Source: Candidatus Gagatemarchaeum stordalenia
Lineage (GTDB): Archaea; Thermoproteota; Nitrososphaeria; Nitrososphaerales; Gagatemarchaeaceae
Reading direction: 5' to 3'
Assembly: GCA_003164815.1 (NCBI GenBank)
Contig: PLUF01000071.1
Location: 1 to 59,339 of the forward strand
Length of the DNA stretch: 59,339 bases
In this document: positions 25,785-33,676 of the stretch, piece after piece
How the letters are laid out: the number at the start of each line of letters is the position of its first letter
How positions within the stretch are numbered: position 1 is the first letter of the stretch
Program-made: the position numbers and the translations under genes
Notes under the pieces: generated by a model
Told to the model about the DNA's origin: nothing
The model's input: the letters and a program-made list of their open reading frames with translations, nothing else
Database searches by the model: none

Positions 25785-26591
25785 GTGGGGGCTGTGATTT
25801 ACGACCCGAAGGTTGTGACCATTTGGGAGATCATCAAGGGGTTCTTCGCCGACCAAGGCTATTCGATGGACTGTGTCTTCTACAACACCTATGAGCTGAT
25901 GACCGACGCGCTCGTTGCGGGTCACATACAGGTCGCTTGGAACTCGCCCCTCGCCTGGGTCGACGTCGTCAGGCGCACGGGCGGCGCGGCTCGGGCAATC
26001 GCGATGCGGGATACTGACCGCGACCGGAGGACCCACTTCGTCGCACGCAAGAGCAGCGGCTTCACACGGCTGGAGGACCTGCGCGGGGAGACCGTGGCGA
26101 CGGGCGCCAGGGATTCGCCGCAGTCCCACCTGCTGCCGCTCCACACTCTTCAGCAGAGGGGCCTGAAGGCAGATCGGGACTTCAAAGTCCGTCGCTTCGA
26201 TCTCATGGTAGGCAAGCACGGCGACCACGTGGGGGGCGAGCTCGAGGCGCTCCGCAGCGTGCAGAGGGGAGAGAGTGACGCGTGCACCATCCTAGACCTC
26301 AATTGGGCACGCTGGCAGTCGGATGGTGTGGCCGACGCGTCTGTCCTAACCTCCCTCGGGACAACGGATCAGTTCGACCACTGCAACTTCAGCGTCCTTG
26401 AGACCTTTCCCCGGGAAGAGGAGCGGCTATGGACGACGACGCTGTTCTCCATGACATATGCGAACCCTTCTCACCGAGAGATGATGGACCTTGAAGGCCT
26501 GAAGGTGTGGCTGCCCGGACGAACGAGTGGTTACTCTGCTCTGACCGAGGCGGTTAAAGAGCAGGGCTTCTTCGAAGAGCCCTCCGGCTGA
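25785..26591 (+). CDS. PhnD-like periplasmic-binding-fold protein without a signal peptide
   Basis: A 268-residue protein resembling phosphate/phosphonate-type (PhnD) substrate-binding proteins: VIYDPKVVTIWEIIKGFFADQGY, ALVAGHIQVAWNSPLAWV, RLEDLRGETVATGARDSPQSHLL and ESDACTILDLNWARW. There is no signal peptide, lipobox, permease or ATPase gene nearby, so it is likely a cytosolic enzyme or ligand binder, as in the PBP-fold enzymes MqnA and THI5. The GTG start at 25785 is the first available. The frame is open back to the upstream gene's TAG and looks coding there (KPRVL before VGAV). It overlaps the next gene by one base (TGATG). Confidence 0.7.
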   Translation: MGAVIYDPKVVTIWEIIKGFFADQGYSMDCVFYNTYELMTDALVAGHIQVAWNSPLAWVDVVRRTGGAARAIAMRDTDRDRRTHFVARKSSGFTRLEDLRGETVATGARDSPQSHLLPLHTLQQRGLKADRDFKVRRFDLMVGKHGDHVGGELEALRSVQRGESDACTILDLNWARWQSDGVADASVLTSLGTTDQFDHCNFSVLETFPREEERLWTTTLFSMTYANPSHREMMDLEGLKVWLPGRTSGYSALTEAVKEQGFFEEPSG

Positions 26592-27757
26592 TGACAAACA
26601 AGAACACGCTCTTCCCCGTCACGATGGTGGGCAGCTGGCCGCGGCCACCAGAGGTCCTCAGAGCCCTCAGGCAGAGGTACGCGGGCAGGCTCTCGGCGGA
26701 GGCGTTCAGCGCCGTGGCCGACGCGGCCGTGCTGGAGTCGCTTCACGCCCAGGAGGAGGCAGGCATAGACCTGGTGACAGACGGGGAGCAGCGACGCGAC
26801 AACTTCTACTCGTTTGTCGCCGAGAAGATGGGTGGAGTGCGGCTCATGACCCTGGCCGAGATGCTCGAAGTAGTCGAGGATAAGGCCAGGTTCGAGCGAA
26901 TCCTGCAGACCCTCGACGTCCCCGCGTTCGCCATGAAGACCGCCACGTGCGTCGGCAAGGTCAACCGGCGAGAACCCCTGGCGCTGGACGAGTACACGTT
27001 CCTGAGGAAGCATACGAAGCGTCCGATCAAGGTCCCGCTCCCGGGGCCGTACCTGCTGACTCGGGCCATGTGGGTCAAGGAGGTCTCTCGAGCAGCCTAT
27101 CCCTCCAAGGAAGACCTCGGCGAGGACGTCATTCGTGTCCTCAGAGAGGAGGTCTTCGCTCTTCGTGACGCCGGTGTCGATTTCATACAGTTCGACGAGC
27201 CGGTCCTCACCGAACTCGTCTTCACCCAGGGGCAGACCCGGACGTTCATGTGCGCCGCCCTCGCAGCCCGCCATGACCCCGCTGAGGAGCTGGAGTTTGC
27301 CACCTCGCTAATCAACCGGGTCGTGGACGGATTGGAAGGGGTCAGAATCGGCCTGCACATATGCCGCGGAAACTGGAGCCAGAACGAGGATGTGCTGCTG
27401 AAGGGTTCCTACTATCCCCTCCTGCCATACCTGAAGCGGATGAACGTGCAGCAGTTCGTCCTCGAGTTCGCCACTCCGCGGGCCGGCGCCCTAGAAGCCG
27501 TCGCCGAGCTTCTAGAGGACAGGGAGCTTGGCTTGGGGGTCGTCAATCCTCGCACGCCGGAGATCGAACCGCCCGAACAGATCCTGGCGAGGGCGCGGGA
27601 GGCGCTCCGATACGTGCCGCCGGAGCGGCTGTTTCTCAATCCCGACTGCGGCTTCGGAACGTTTGCCCAGAGACCGCTCAACACGCCTGAGATCGCCACC
27701 CAGAAGCTGGCATCTATTGTTCGGGCGGCGACGATGCTCAGAGCGGCGGCTGAATAG
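26591..27757 (+). CDS. Cobalamin-independent methionine synthase-like methyltransferase (MetE C-terminal family)
   Basis: A 388-residue single TIM barrel matching the catalytic half of MetE. It opens FPVTMVGSWPRP and has LVTDGEQRRDNFY and VDFIQFDEPVL. The zinc ligands are visible as His and Cys in LHICRGNW, Glu in VLEFATPR and Cys in LNPDCGFG. Members move a methyl group to a zinc-bound thiol. No folate-binding N-terminal half is present, so the donor is probably another small methylated compound or a corrinoid/folate protein. It is coupled to the PhnD-like gene by a TGATG overlap. With an ACAD-like oxidase it suggests use of a methylated S- or N-compound, which is inference. Confidence 0.8.
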   Translation: MTNKNTLFPVTMVGSWPRPPEVLRALRQRYAGRLSAEAFSAVADAAVLESLHAQEEAGIDLVTDGEQRRDNFYSFVAEKMGGVRLMTLAEMLEVVEDKARFERILQTLDVPAFAMKTATCVGKVNRREPLALDEYTFLRKHTKRPIKVPLPGPYLLTRAMWVKEVSRAAYPSKEDLGEDVIRVLREEVFALRDAGVDFIQFDEPVLTELVFTQGQTRTFMCAALAARHDPAEELEFATSLINRVVDGLEGVRIGLHICRGNWSQNEDVLLKGSYYPLLPYLKRMNVQQFVLEFATPRAGALEAVAELLEDRELGLGVVNPRTPEIEPPEQILARAREALRYVPPERLFLNPDCGFGTFAQRPLNTPEIATQKLASIVRAATMLRAAAE

Positions 27758-27875
27758 GGAAGGACGCGCTCACACCGTCGGGACCGGAGGAGAAGGACAG
27801 CCGCCTGCGGCGCCTTGATCCTGACCTCGGATGCCCTGTGCAGGCCCGGGTGCTTGATGGAGGCGTGGAACTTGG

Positions 27876-28535
27876 CTAATGTCGTGAGGCGCGGCGCGGC
27901 TTCCCGACATGGTCCGCGACTATCTTGCCTTCTGCTCGTCTGAGGATCTCGTCCAGGGTCGACGGGGAGATCCCCAGCTCCGACGAGAGCGCCTTCAGGC
28001 TGGTCTCCCTTGGGAAGCGGAAGTACCCTTCCTCCACGGCGAGTCCTACAGCCCGTTCCTGTTTCAGGGTCAACGATCGGCTCCCCATCTGCTTGCCGAC
28101 CTCTGTCACGTTGGCTTGGATTCCCTCGCGCTTGAGCTCTGCCAAGAAGCTCTTCACGGAGGTCTTTCCGGGGAAGACCACATGCCACTTCATCGTCGAG
28201 TCGGATCCCCCTCTGGCCACCATGGCGCAGTTCGTACAGAAGCCCATCATCGAGGACACCGCCTTGCAAACGGGGGATACCTTGGTGACTATTATGCCAG
28301 AAGCTCTGTGCTTGTCGAAGACGCTGAAACTGGTGTAGATGATGTTTGGTTCAGCGCTTATCGAGCGGAGCACGTCCTTCACAGACGCGTGGCTGGTGAC
28401 TTCGATGAGCTCTATCATCCCCTTCCTGCCGAATGGCCTGCAGTCTACCATCTTGATGATGGCGTTGGACTTGTTGACGATGGTGGTCGCCCAGTGGTCT
28501 AGGTGGTCAACCGCCTCGATCGTAACTTCTTTCAT
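27876..28535 (-). CDS. HTH-10 (bacterio-opsin activator type) transcription regulator
   Basis: A 219-residue regulator. The C-terminal 60 residues form the HTH-10 DNA-binding domain (LTLKQERAVGLAVEEGYFRFPRE, LKALSSELGISPSTLDEILRRAEGK). The N-terminal sensor region has a cysteine set (SPVCKAVSSMMGFCTNCAMV; C-x10-C-x2-C) that could bind metal or sense redox state. It lies just downstream of the MetE-like gene, convergent with it, and next to the first molybdenum-enzyme operon. Either could be its target. A palindrome with an embedded TATA-like element lies about 120 bp upstream. Confidence 0.8.
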   Translation of the reverse strand: MKEVTIEAVDHLDHWATTIVNKSNAIIKMVDCRPFGRKGMIELIEVTSHASVKDVLRSISAEPNIIYTSFSVFDKHRASGIIVTKVSPVCKAVSSMMGFCTNCAMVARGGSDSTMKWHVVFPGKTSVKSFLAELKREGIQANVTEVGKQMGSRSLTLKQERAVGLAVEEGYFRFPRETSLKALSSELGISPSTLDEILRRAEGKIVADHVGKPRRASRH

Positions 28536-28964
28536 TGGAAGTGCCTCTTTTCCGCCGACAGGGTGGGATGCGGGGTCTTCACTCTACGCGCTCTGCCGCG
28601 AACCGCCCCGAGATACAAACCGTCAGGAGAAGACTTGGAAGTACCGCTGTGCGTCTCAGCGCCATTTAATGCGCTGAGTCCGGGATGCATCCTTGAAGAA
28701 GACGGCGATGAGTCGTAGCCCGCCACCAAGTTGGCGAAGCGAGGTACGCCGACTCCACCCCGGTGGGCGACTGTTAGTTTCAAAGCTACAAAGCACTCCG
28801 ATATTTCCGATGCTGCTTTCCCATGATTCATATAAAAAGCCATCCCCAATCTGTTCGGGATAGGACTTCGCTCTGAATTCCCCATTAGCTGCGAGACCTC
28901 CTCTTCGGCGGACGGTGTAACCGAGAACCACCTTCCTCTGAGCGCCGTCGGGTCTCGAACCGGC
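28536..28964. other. Intergenic stretch of 429 bases
   Basis: No credible gene on either strand. It holds the promoter of the minus-strand HTH-10 regulator (see the palindrome at 28655-28678) and the 3' flank of the first molybdenum-enzyme operon. Local AT-rich spots such as catataaaaagcc-like sequence near 28830 resemble a TATA element but no gene follows in phase. Confidence 0.4.
28655..28678. promoter_or_regulatory. Palindrome CTCAGCGC-N8-GCGCTGAG with a TATA-like core
   Basis: Two perfect 8-bp arms flank an 8-bp AT-rich centre (catttaat), which reads as attaaatg on the minus strand, a passable TATA box for the downstream HTH-10 gene with a leader near 100 nt. An operator overlapping a TATA box would act as a repressor site; autoregulation is plausible. 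The symmetry is seen; the role is inferred. Confidence 0.4.
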
Positions 28965-29378
28965 TCAGGTCAGGGAAACGTACCGTGCCTTCACATCGAC
29001 TGTAAGCTTGAAGTGCTTCAAGAAGGACCGGCCCAGCACGAAGTCGAACGTGATGTGGCGTGGATGTTCGAGCTCCAACACGACCGCGTCTACATTCTTC
29101 GCCACGAGGCCTCCGACGGAGACCTTGTGCAGCTTCACCTGGATACCCCTGTCTATTCCCCTCATGCTGGTGAACCTTGGTGTCTCCTCAGGATGGGTCC
29201 TCTCCCGCTCGTTGTGTTTGTTCCCCCCCTCTGGGTAGCCCAGGTCAATCGCGTCCTGGCTGAGGACGGTGCAGTAGGGTGAGTTGAAATCGATAACCGC
29301 GCTCAGTTCCCGAACTGCGCCGAACTTCCCCTCCACGCGGATGGTGACCAGCATCGGGTCTTTGAGTGCGAACCTCAT
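28965..29378 (-). CDS. Retropepsin-fold (clan AA) protein B, copy 1
   Basis: A 137-residue protein with the retroviral-type aspartic protease fold pattern: a first strand pair ending ELSAVIDFNSPYC, where the catalytic D(T/S)G would sit, a middle GIQVKLHKVSVGGLVAKNVDAVVLEL and the closing FDFVLGRSFLKHFKLTVD (hydrophobic-hydrophobic-G-x-x-F/L signature). The active-site triad reads D-F-N, so proteolysis in this subunit alone is doubtful. Its ATG overlaps the stop of the sister gene (ATGA). Retropepsins act as dimers, so the adjacent pair may form a heterodimer. It is the last gene of the operon that begins at 34498. Confidence 0.7.
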   Translation of the reverse strand: MRFALKDPMLVTIRVEGKFGAVRELSAVIDFNSPYCTVLSQDAIDLGYPEGGNKHNERERTHPEETPRFTSMRGIDRGIQVKLHKVSVGGLVAKNVDAVVLELEHPRHITFDFVLGRSFLKHFKLTVDVKARYVSLT

Positions 29379-29800
29379 GCTTCCACTCTCTTCCTTACGT
29401 CCTCGATCCTGAGCTGGCCTACAGAGTAGTCTAACTCAACCTTCATGAACTGCAGGAGGCTCCGCCCGAGCACCACATCGAACCCCGTCACCGGAGGTAT
29501 GTCCATGGCGAGGAAGTCCACCTTCTCGAATGACAGAGTCCCTAGTTCCACGTGTCCCATCTCAATCAAGGCCGCCTTTCCGTAGCCGTTGTAGCTTGTA
29601 AAGGTTAACGTGTTGTTAGCCGGAGATATCGGATCGTCATTTGCAGCTTCGGGGTAGCCGAGGGCATACGCATCGACTTTCGGGATGATGCAGTACTCCA
29701 CTCCTGGATCGAGCAAAGCGTTGAACTCCCTCACGATGCTGTTCCTTCCCCTGATCCGCACGAACACGGTCGGGAACTTCCCGAAGGGGTGCCCGCCCAC
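29375..29800 (-). CDS. Retropepsin-fold (clan AA) protein A, copy 1
   Basis: A 141-residue sister of the following gene. FPTVFVRIRGRNSIVREFNALLDPGVEYC carries the active-site position as D-P-G, closer to the DTG consensus than its partner. LGTLSFEKVDFLAMDIP and GFDVVLGRSLLQFMKVELD form the second half. It has no signal peptide or membrane segment, so it is cytosolic. It starts with GTG 17 bases after the DUF5678-like gene. Its place in a Mo-enzyme operon suggests maturation or quality control of the exported enzyme rather than general proteolysis; that is inference. Confidence 0.7.
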   Translation of the reverse strand: MGGHPFGKFPTVFVRIRGRNSIVREFNALLDPGVEYCIIPKVDAYALGYPEAANDDPISPANNTLTFTSYNGYGKAALIEMGHVELGTLSFEKVDFLAMDIPPVTGFDVVLGRSLLQFMKVELDYSVGQLRIEDVRKRVEA

Positions 29801-29817
29801 TGGCGAGGAAGTCGAGA

Positions 29818-30093
29818 CTACAGGAGGAGAGGATATGGCGGCTCACCGGCAAAGAATATGCAGATGTCTTGGAACTTCTTGAGCTTCATCCGTAGCAGGT
29901 ACCGATCTAGATCGTCAGCGACAACCTTCCCTTTGGTCGGCTGGAAGTTCTTGTCCCGGCCTGTGACGCTGATGGCAACCCACTTGCCCTTGTATTGCTT
30001 GATAATCTCGGAGAGGGCAAGCTCTTGAGGCTCTGCCTGCTCTCCAGCTGGTGGACCGATGTTGCTCGAACTCATGAGAAACGTCTTGCCCAT
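29818..30093 (-). CDS. Small DUF5678-like protein, copy 1
   Basis: A 91-residue protein with the core IIKQYKGKWVAISVTGRDKN, GKVVADDLDRYLLRMKLKK and a C-terminal ICIFFAGEPPYPLLL. The (Y)KGKWVA...GKVVADD pattern resembles DUF5678 proteins, small archaeal/bacterial proteins often encoded beside aspartic-protease-fold genes. The paralogue at 39094-39342 keeps the same core and the identical PYPLLL tail. It is cytosolic. Gene order (Mo-enzyme genes, this, two retropepsin-fold genes) is the same in both operons, so the three probably work together. Confidence 0.65.
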   Translation of the reverse strand: MGKTFLMSSSNIGPPAGEQAEPQELALSEIIKQYKGKWVAISVTGRDKNFQPTKGKVVADDLDRYLLRMKLKKFQDICIFFAGEPPYPLLL

Positions 30094-30121
30094 GAGTCCG
30101 AGCTATTTCAACTTGTGCAAG

Positions 30122-31201
30122 TCAGACGGTGATTGGGTTTGTGCTGACCAGCGGCTGTACTCCGGGGGACGCACTTTGGAGGCTGCGGAGCGCGTTCGTT
30201 ACCGCTCCCGCCAGGATGTAGGTCCGGAATCCGTTGCCCTGTCCGAGACCGTTCGCCCCTAGGCTTTCGTGGGTGAGCGGTGTCGCGCCTTCGATGGCAT
30301 TCTGGGCCGCCGTGGCGATGTTCGCTTCGGTGAGCTCTTTGCCTGAGAGGAAGGATTCTGCCGAGGACGCCCTGATTGGTTTTGTTGCCACGTGGCCGAG
30401 GACGATCTTGGCGCTGGCTACATTGGTCCCGTTGAACGTCGCGACCACTGCACAGCTCGCGAGCGGGAAGTCGATGGCAGTCCTGTCGGCGATCCTGAAG
30501 TACGCCTGTTGTGCTCCTGCCGCAGGTGTGGGTATGTTGATCTGCGTCACTATCTCGTTGTAGCGGAGGCTGTTCTCCTTGACACGCCCATCCACGATGC
30601 TGACGCCGGGAAGGAACTGCTCCATCGTTAACGTATGGGAGCCTCCTGGGCCCTGGACCGTCAGGGTGGCGCCTAGAGCCGTGAGTGCAGGGGACAAGTC
30701 GGACGGGTGGACAGCATAGCACAGGTTGCCTCCGAAGAGACTGTGGTAGTAGCGGTTGTCGCCCACTATTGCGTAGCAGACGTTGCCGCCGTTCCTCCAG
30801 CAATCGTAGTTGTTTCGCAGGTACCAACACCACACCTCCTGGTTGATGTTGCCGCCTACGGTTGCCTGGTTCGCTATCTGGACCGTGTGTCCCGAGGCAG
30901 CGGACGCGAGGGCGCCGTAGTACTGGTTGACGTTGGGGTCGTTCTTGACGGTGGTGATGTTCGTGGTCGCCCCGATGGTGAGCCCGTTGCTGGAGCTGTA
31001 GGCGACTTGGTTGAGGCCCAGTTGTGAGATGTCGACGACCGTCGTCGGGGTGAGGAGGGTCAGCTGGTTCTTCATCTGGTAGAGCAGATCGGTTCCTCCC
31101 GATATTGCCCTTGCGCTTCCTCCGTACTGGGTCAGAAGCGAGACTGCGTCGCTGACTGAGGTTGGCTGCAGGTATCCGAACTTGTTTATTTCAGTTCTCA
31201 T
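30122..31201 (-). CDS. FAD/4Fe-4S subunit of exported molybdenum hydroxylase (PaoB-like), copy 1
   Basis: A 359-residue FAD-binding subunit of the xanthine dehydrogenase family. FAD motifs: AISGGTDLLYQMK near residue 33 and NQATVGGNINQEVW near residue 112. An insertion with four Cys (positions in VWCWYL, YDCWRN, NVCYAI and NLCYAV; spacing C-x8-C-x7-C-x18-C) matches the extra 4Fe-4S site of PaoB/YagS and is absent from CO dehydrogenase CoxM. It would relay electrons from the 2Fe-2S subunit. It has no signal peptide of its own and is probably carried out with the Tat-tagged small subunit. It lies 17 bases after the large-subunit gene. Confidence 0.88.
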   Translation of the reverse strand: MRTEINKFGYLQPTSVSDAVSLLTQYGGSARAISGGTDLLYQMKNQLTLLTPTTVVDISQLGLNQVAYSSSNGLTIGATTNITTVKNDPNVNQYYGALASAASGHTVQIANQATVGGNINQEVWCWYLRNNYDCWRNGGNVCYAIVGDNRYYHSLFGGNLCYAVHPSDLSPALTALGATLTVQGPGGSHTLTMEQFLPGVSIVDGRVKENSLRYNEIVTQINIPTPAAGAQQAYFRIADRTAIDFPLASCAVVATFNGTNVASAKIVLGHVATKPIRASSAESFLSGKELTEANIATAAQNAIEGATPLTHESLGANGLGQGNGFRTYILAGAVTNALRSLQSASPGVQPLVSTNPITV

Positions 31202-31218
31202 TTCTATTCACCATCCAC

Positions 31219-33672
31219 CTAGATCAGGCCCTTCTGTTTGAGGTACTGGAGTCCCAGGACGATGTCCTCCTTTCTGACGGGGACGTGGATGAACCTGTAC
31301 CCGTACATCGCGTTGCTGAGGGCGTTCAGGATCATCGGGATGACGCTCATGAGAGTGTTCTCGCCGATTCCGACTGCCCCGAACGGGCCGTATGGGTCGA
31401 CGTACTCTGTCCAGAGGGCGAGAGCGCGGTTAGGTGCCTGGTAGATTGAGGGAATCTTGTTGTCGAGGTAGTTCGCGTTCACAACGCCTCCAGAGTATTT
31501 CAGACCGGTCGAGGAGTCGTTGATGTTCTGCTCGAAGAAGGTCTCTCCGATTCCCAGCCCGAGGACTCCGCCCTGGGCCTGGGCCTCGGCGCCCAGCGCG
31601 AAGATGACCCTGCCTATGCCCATCCCGCCAACGTAGTCTATGACACGGACATCTGCCGTCTCTGTGTCGACTTCGACTTCGCAGATCTTTGTGCCGGGGA
31701 CACGGTATGCCGTCTTTGCGGGGGGAGTGTAGGTCCCGACGCCGGTTAGGCCTGCCGCCGGTAGGAGGGCGCAAGCTGCCTTGAAGGTCATCTGGTTCGT
31801 GTGGTTGGTGGTGTCGAAGATTATGCCTGAAGGCTGGCCGGAGATGCCCCCGCCGAACGCGAGGTTGGTCGCCTTCGTGCCGGTCGCAAGCTTGGCTGCG
31901 ATGAGCGGGAACCACTGAGTCCCAAGGTTCTGTGCCGCTGCCACCAGTCCCATGCCTCCGTTGCGGGTCATCCTGCTGCCTGCCGTGACGCCCGTGTCCG
32001 TCGTGAGGGCGGTGTCTGACATCACAGCCTTCAGATTGGTCATGTCTGGCTGGCCCAACAGCTCAGCCGTGATTATCGGCAGAGCCGTCACCCCTCCTGC
32101 TCCGTGGTCCATTCCTCCTGAGTACATGGTGATTGTGCCGTTCGGGACCACGTTGATCTGGCCTGTGTCGGGAGCCGATAGCGAGCCTTTGGATCCCGAA
32201 GTCAGAGCCATTCCGACTCCCCTGAGCTTCTTTCCCGTACCTACGGTCTGGCCGGAGTTCGTTACGATGTTGCTGGGGACTCCCCACCCCTTCCACCTGC
32301 CGGACCAGTTGAAGGCCGCAACCGTATCTAGGTGAGTCTTGGGCTGCGAGTATCCGCTGAACGGATAAGCCGTAGTCTGGTCGTACGCGGTGTTGGGATA
32401 CACGGTTCCCGTCGCTGGGTCGGTGTACGCTACTGTTCTCATGCTGGCGAGCCTGAATACTGATGGGTCTATGTTGAGCTTCTCTGCGAGCATGTCCACA
32501 GCAGTCTCGACGAAGTAGCTGTTCTGGCTCTCGCCGACATCTCTCATTGGTCCGGCAAGCCCGTACGCGTTGCTGTTCGCGGAGTAGCTGACTAGGTTCG
32601 CGTTCTGGACGGTGTAGATGGCGTAGAACTCGCCGAGGTCGGAGTTGGCTCCTCCGTTCGCGCCAACGTTCGCATAGACGAGGACCTTGAACGCGCTTAG
32701 GACTCCGTTCTTGGCGGCGGCTGTGATGTAGCCGCGCTCGGGATAGCGGTTGGTCGTGGCGAGGGTGTTGGTGTACCTGGTGTGAAGGAACTTCACTACG
32801 CCTCCGGCCTTCTTCGAGAGAGCGGACGCGATGACGTACTCCTCTCCTGATGACTTGTTGCCGAGACCGGTACCGACCGACCCGTTCTCGAACCCTCCGA
32901 GGGAGGTCCTCACCGTTACGTTTGCCGCTGGTATGGCGAAGTAGTTGGCGAGGGTGGTCTTTAGCGAGGCGGCATACTGGGTGTTACCCCACACGTTCAG
33001 GTTTCCGAGGGTCCACTGGGCGAGCAGCCCGCGTGGCTCGATGTCCATGTGCTGGATGAACTGAGTGTCCAGTCTTACGGTGACCACTGCATCGGCCGCC
33101 GCAATCGCTGCGTCCGCGTTGCCGAACTGTACCTGTGCCGAGGATGGCTGCGCGACACCTTCTGTTATGGACCCGCCTGGTGCGTTGCCTCCGGGCCATA
33201 TCGCTGGTGCGTTAGCTGCGAGCGCGCCTTCGACGTCGAAGACGTACGGAAGGGGCTCGTACTCAACTTTGACGAGGTTGATTGCGTCGTTGCAGAGCTT
33301 CGGGGAAGCCGCGCCTACGGCGACCACCGGGCAACCAGCGTACCTTACCTGTGTGGTTGGGAGAGGACCGCGGAGCCTGTTCCCTGATGTCGAGTAGTAG
33401 GTGTAGGCCGGAAGGAAGTCGGTGTCCAGACCGGTCAAGGTGACCGCGCCGGCGGCCTCAGCCGCGCTGACGTCGATGCTCTTGATCAGCGCGTTGGGGT
33501 AGGGGCACGTGACATAGCCCATGTAGACGAAGCCAGTTGCCGCAGCGACTCCGACGTCGGTAGGCTGGATGTCGCTCGTGAACTTCTTCGTGCCGGTGAC
33601 CTTCGCCAGCGTGTCCCGACGATAGACCTTGGGGTTCCCGACTAGTGCAAACGATGTAGTAGGGGTACTCAT
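31219..33672 (-). CDS. Molybdopterin-binding large subunit of exported molybdenum hydroxylase (PaoC-like), copy 1
   Basis: An 817-residue catalytic subunit of the xanthine dehydrogenase/aldehyde oxidase family. It starts PKVYRRDTLAKVTGTKKFTSDI and has the substrate-channel motif GPMRDVGESQ (compare PMRAPGE in aldehyde oxidoreductases) and the C-terminal GAVGIGENTL with the catalytic Glu. The AYxCSFR loop of Mo-Cu CO dehydrogenase is missing, so it is not a CO dehydrogenase. The likely reaction is oxidation of an aldehyde or heterocycle outside the cytoplasm; substrate unknown. ATG 33672 follows an SD-like GGAGG by about 11 nt, and an upstream in-frame GTG overlaps that SD. Confidence 0.88.
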   Translation of the reverse strand: MSTPTTSFALVGNPKVYRRDTLAKVTGTKKFTSDIQPTDVGVAAATGFVYMGYVTCPYPNALIKSIDVSAAEAAGAVTLTGLDTDFLPAYTYYSTSGNRLRGPLPTTQVRYAGCPVVAVGAASPKLCNDAINLVKVEYEPLPYVFDVEGALAANAPAIWPGGNAPGGSITEGVAQPSSAQVQFGNADAAIAAADAVVTVRLDTQFIQHMDIEPRGLLAQWTLGNLNVWGNTQYAASLKTTLANYFAIPAANVTVRTSLGGFENGSVGTGLGNKSSGEEYVIASALSKKAGGVVKFLHTRYTNTLATTNRYPERGYITAAAKNGVLSAFKVLVYANVGANGGANSDLGEFYAIYTVQNANLVSYSANSNAYGLAGPMRDVGESQNSYFVETAVDMLAEKLNIDPSVFRLASMRTVAYTDPATGTVYPNTAYDQTTAYPFSGYSQPKTHLDTVAAFNWSGRWKGWGVPSNIVTNSGQTVGTGKKLRGVGMALTSGSKGSLSAPDTGQINVVPNGTITMYSGGMDHGAGGVTALPIITAELLGQPDMTNLKAVMSDTALTTDTGVTAGSRMTRNGGMGLVAAAQNLGTQWFPLIAAKLATGTKATNLAFGGGISGQPSGIIFDTTNHTNQMTFKAACALLPAAGLTGVGTYTPPAKTAYRVPGTKICEVEVDTETADVRVIDYVGGMGIGRVIFALGAEAQAQGGVLGLGIGETFFEQNINDSSTGLKYSGGVVNANYLDNKIPSIYQAPNRALALWTEYVDPYGPFGAVGIGENTLMSVIPMILNALSNAMYGYRFIHVPVRKEDIVLGLQYLKQKGLI

Positions 33673-33676
33673 CGCT

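Noticed and set aside
25785-26591. ABC transporter substrate-binding protein
   Set aside because: No signal peptide or lipobox, and no permease or ATPase gene nearby; an intracellular role fits better.
31219-33672. Aerobic CO dehydrogenase (CoxL) or xanthine dehydrogenase identity for the large subunits
   Set aside because: No AYxCSFR copper-binding loop; the four-Cys insertion in the FAD subunit and the Tat signal on the small subunit fit the PaoABC type instead.
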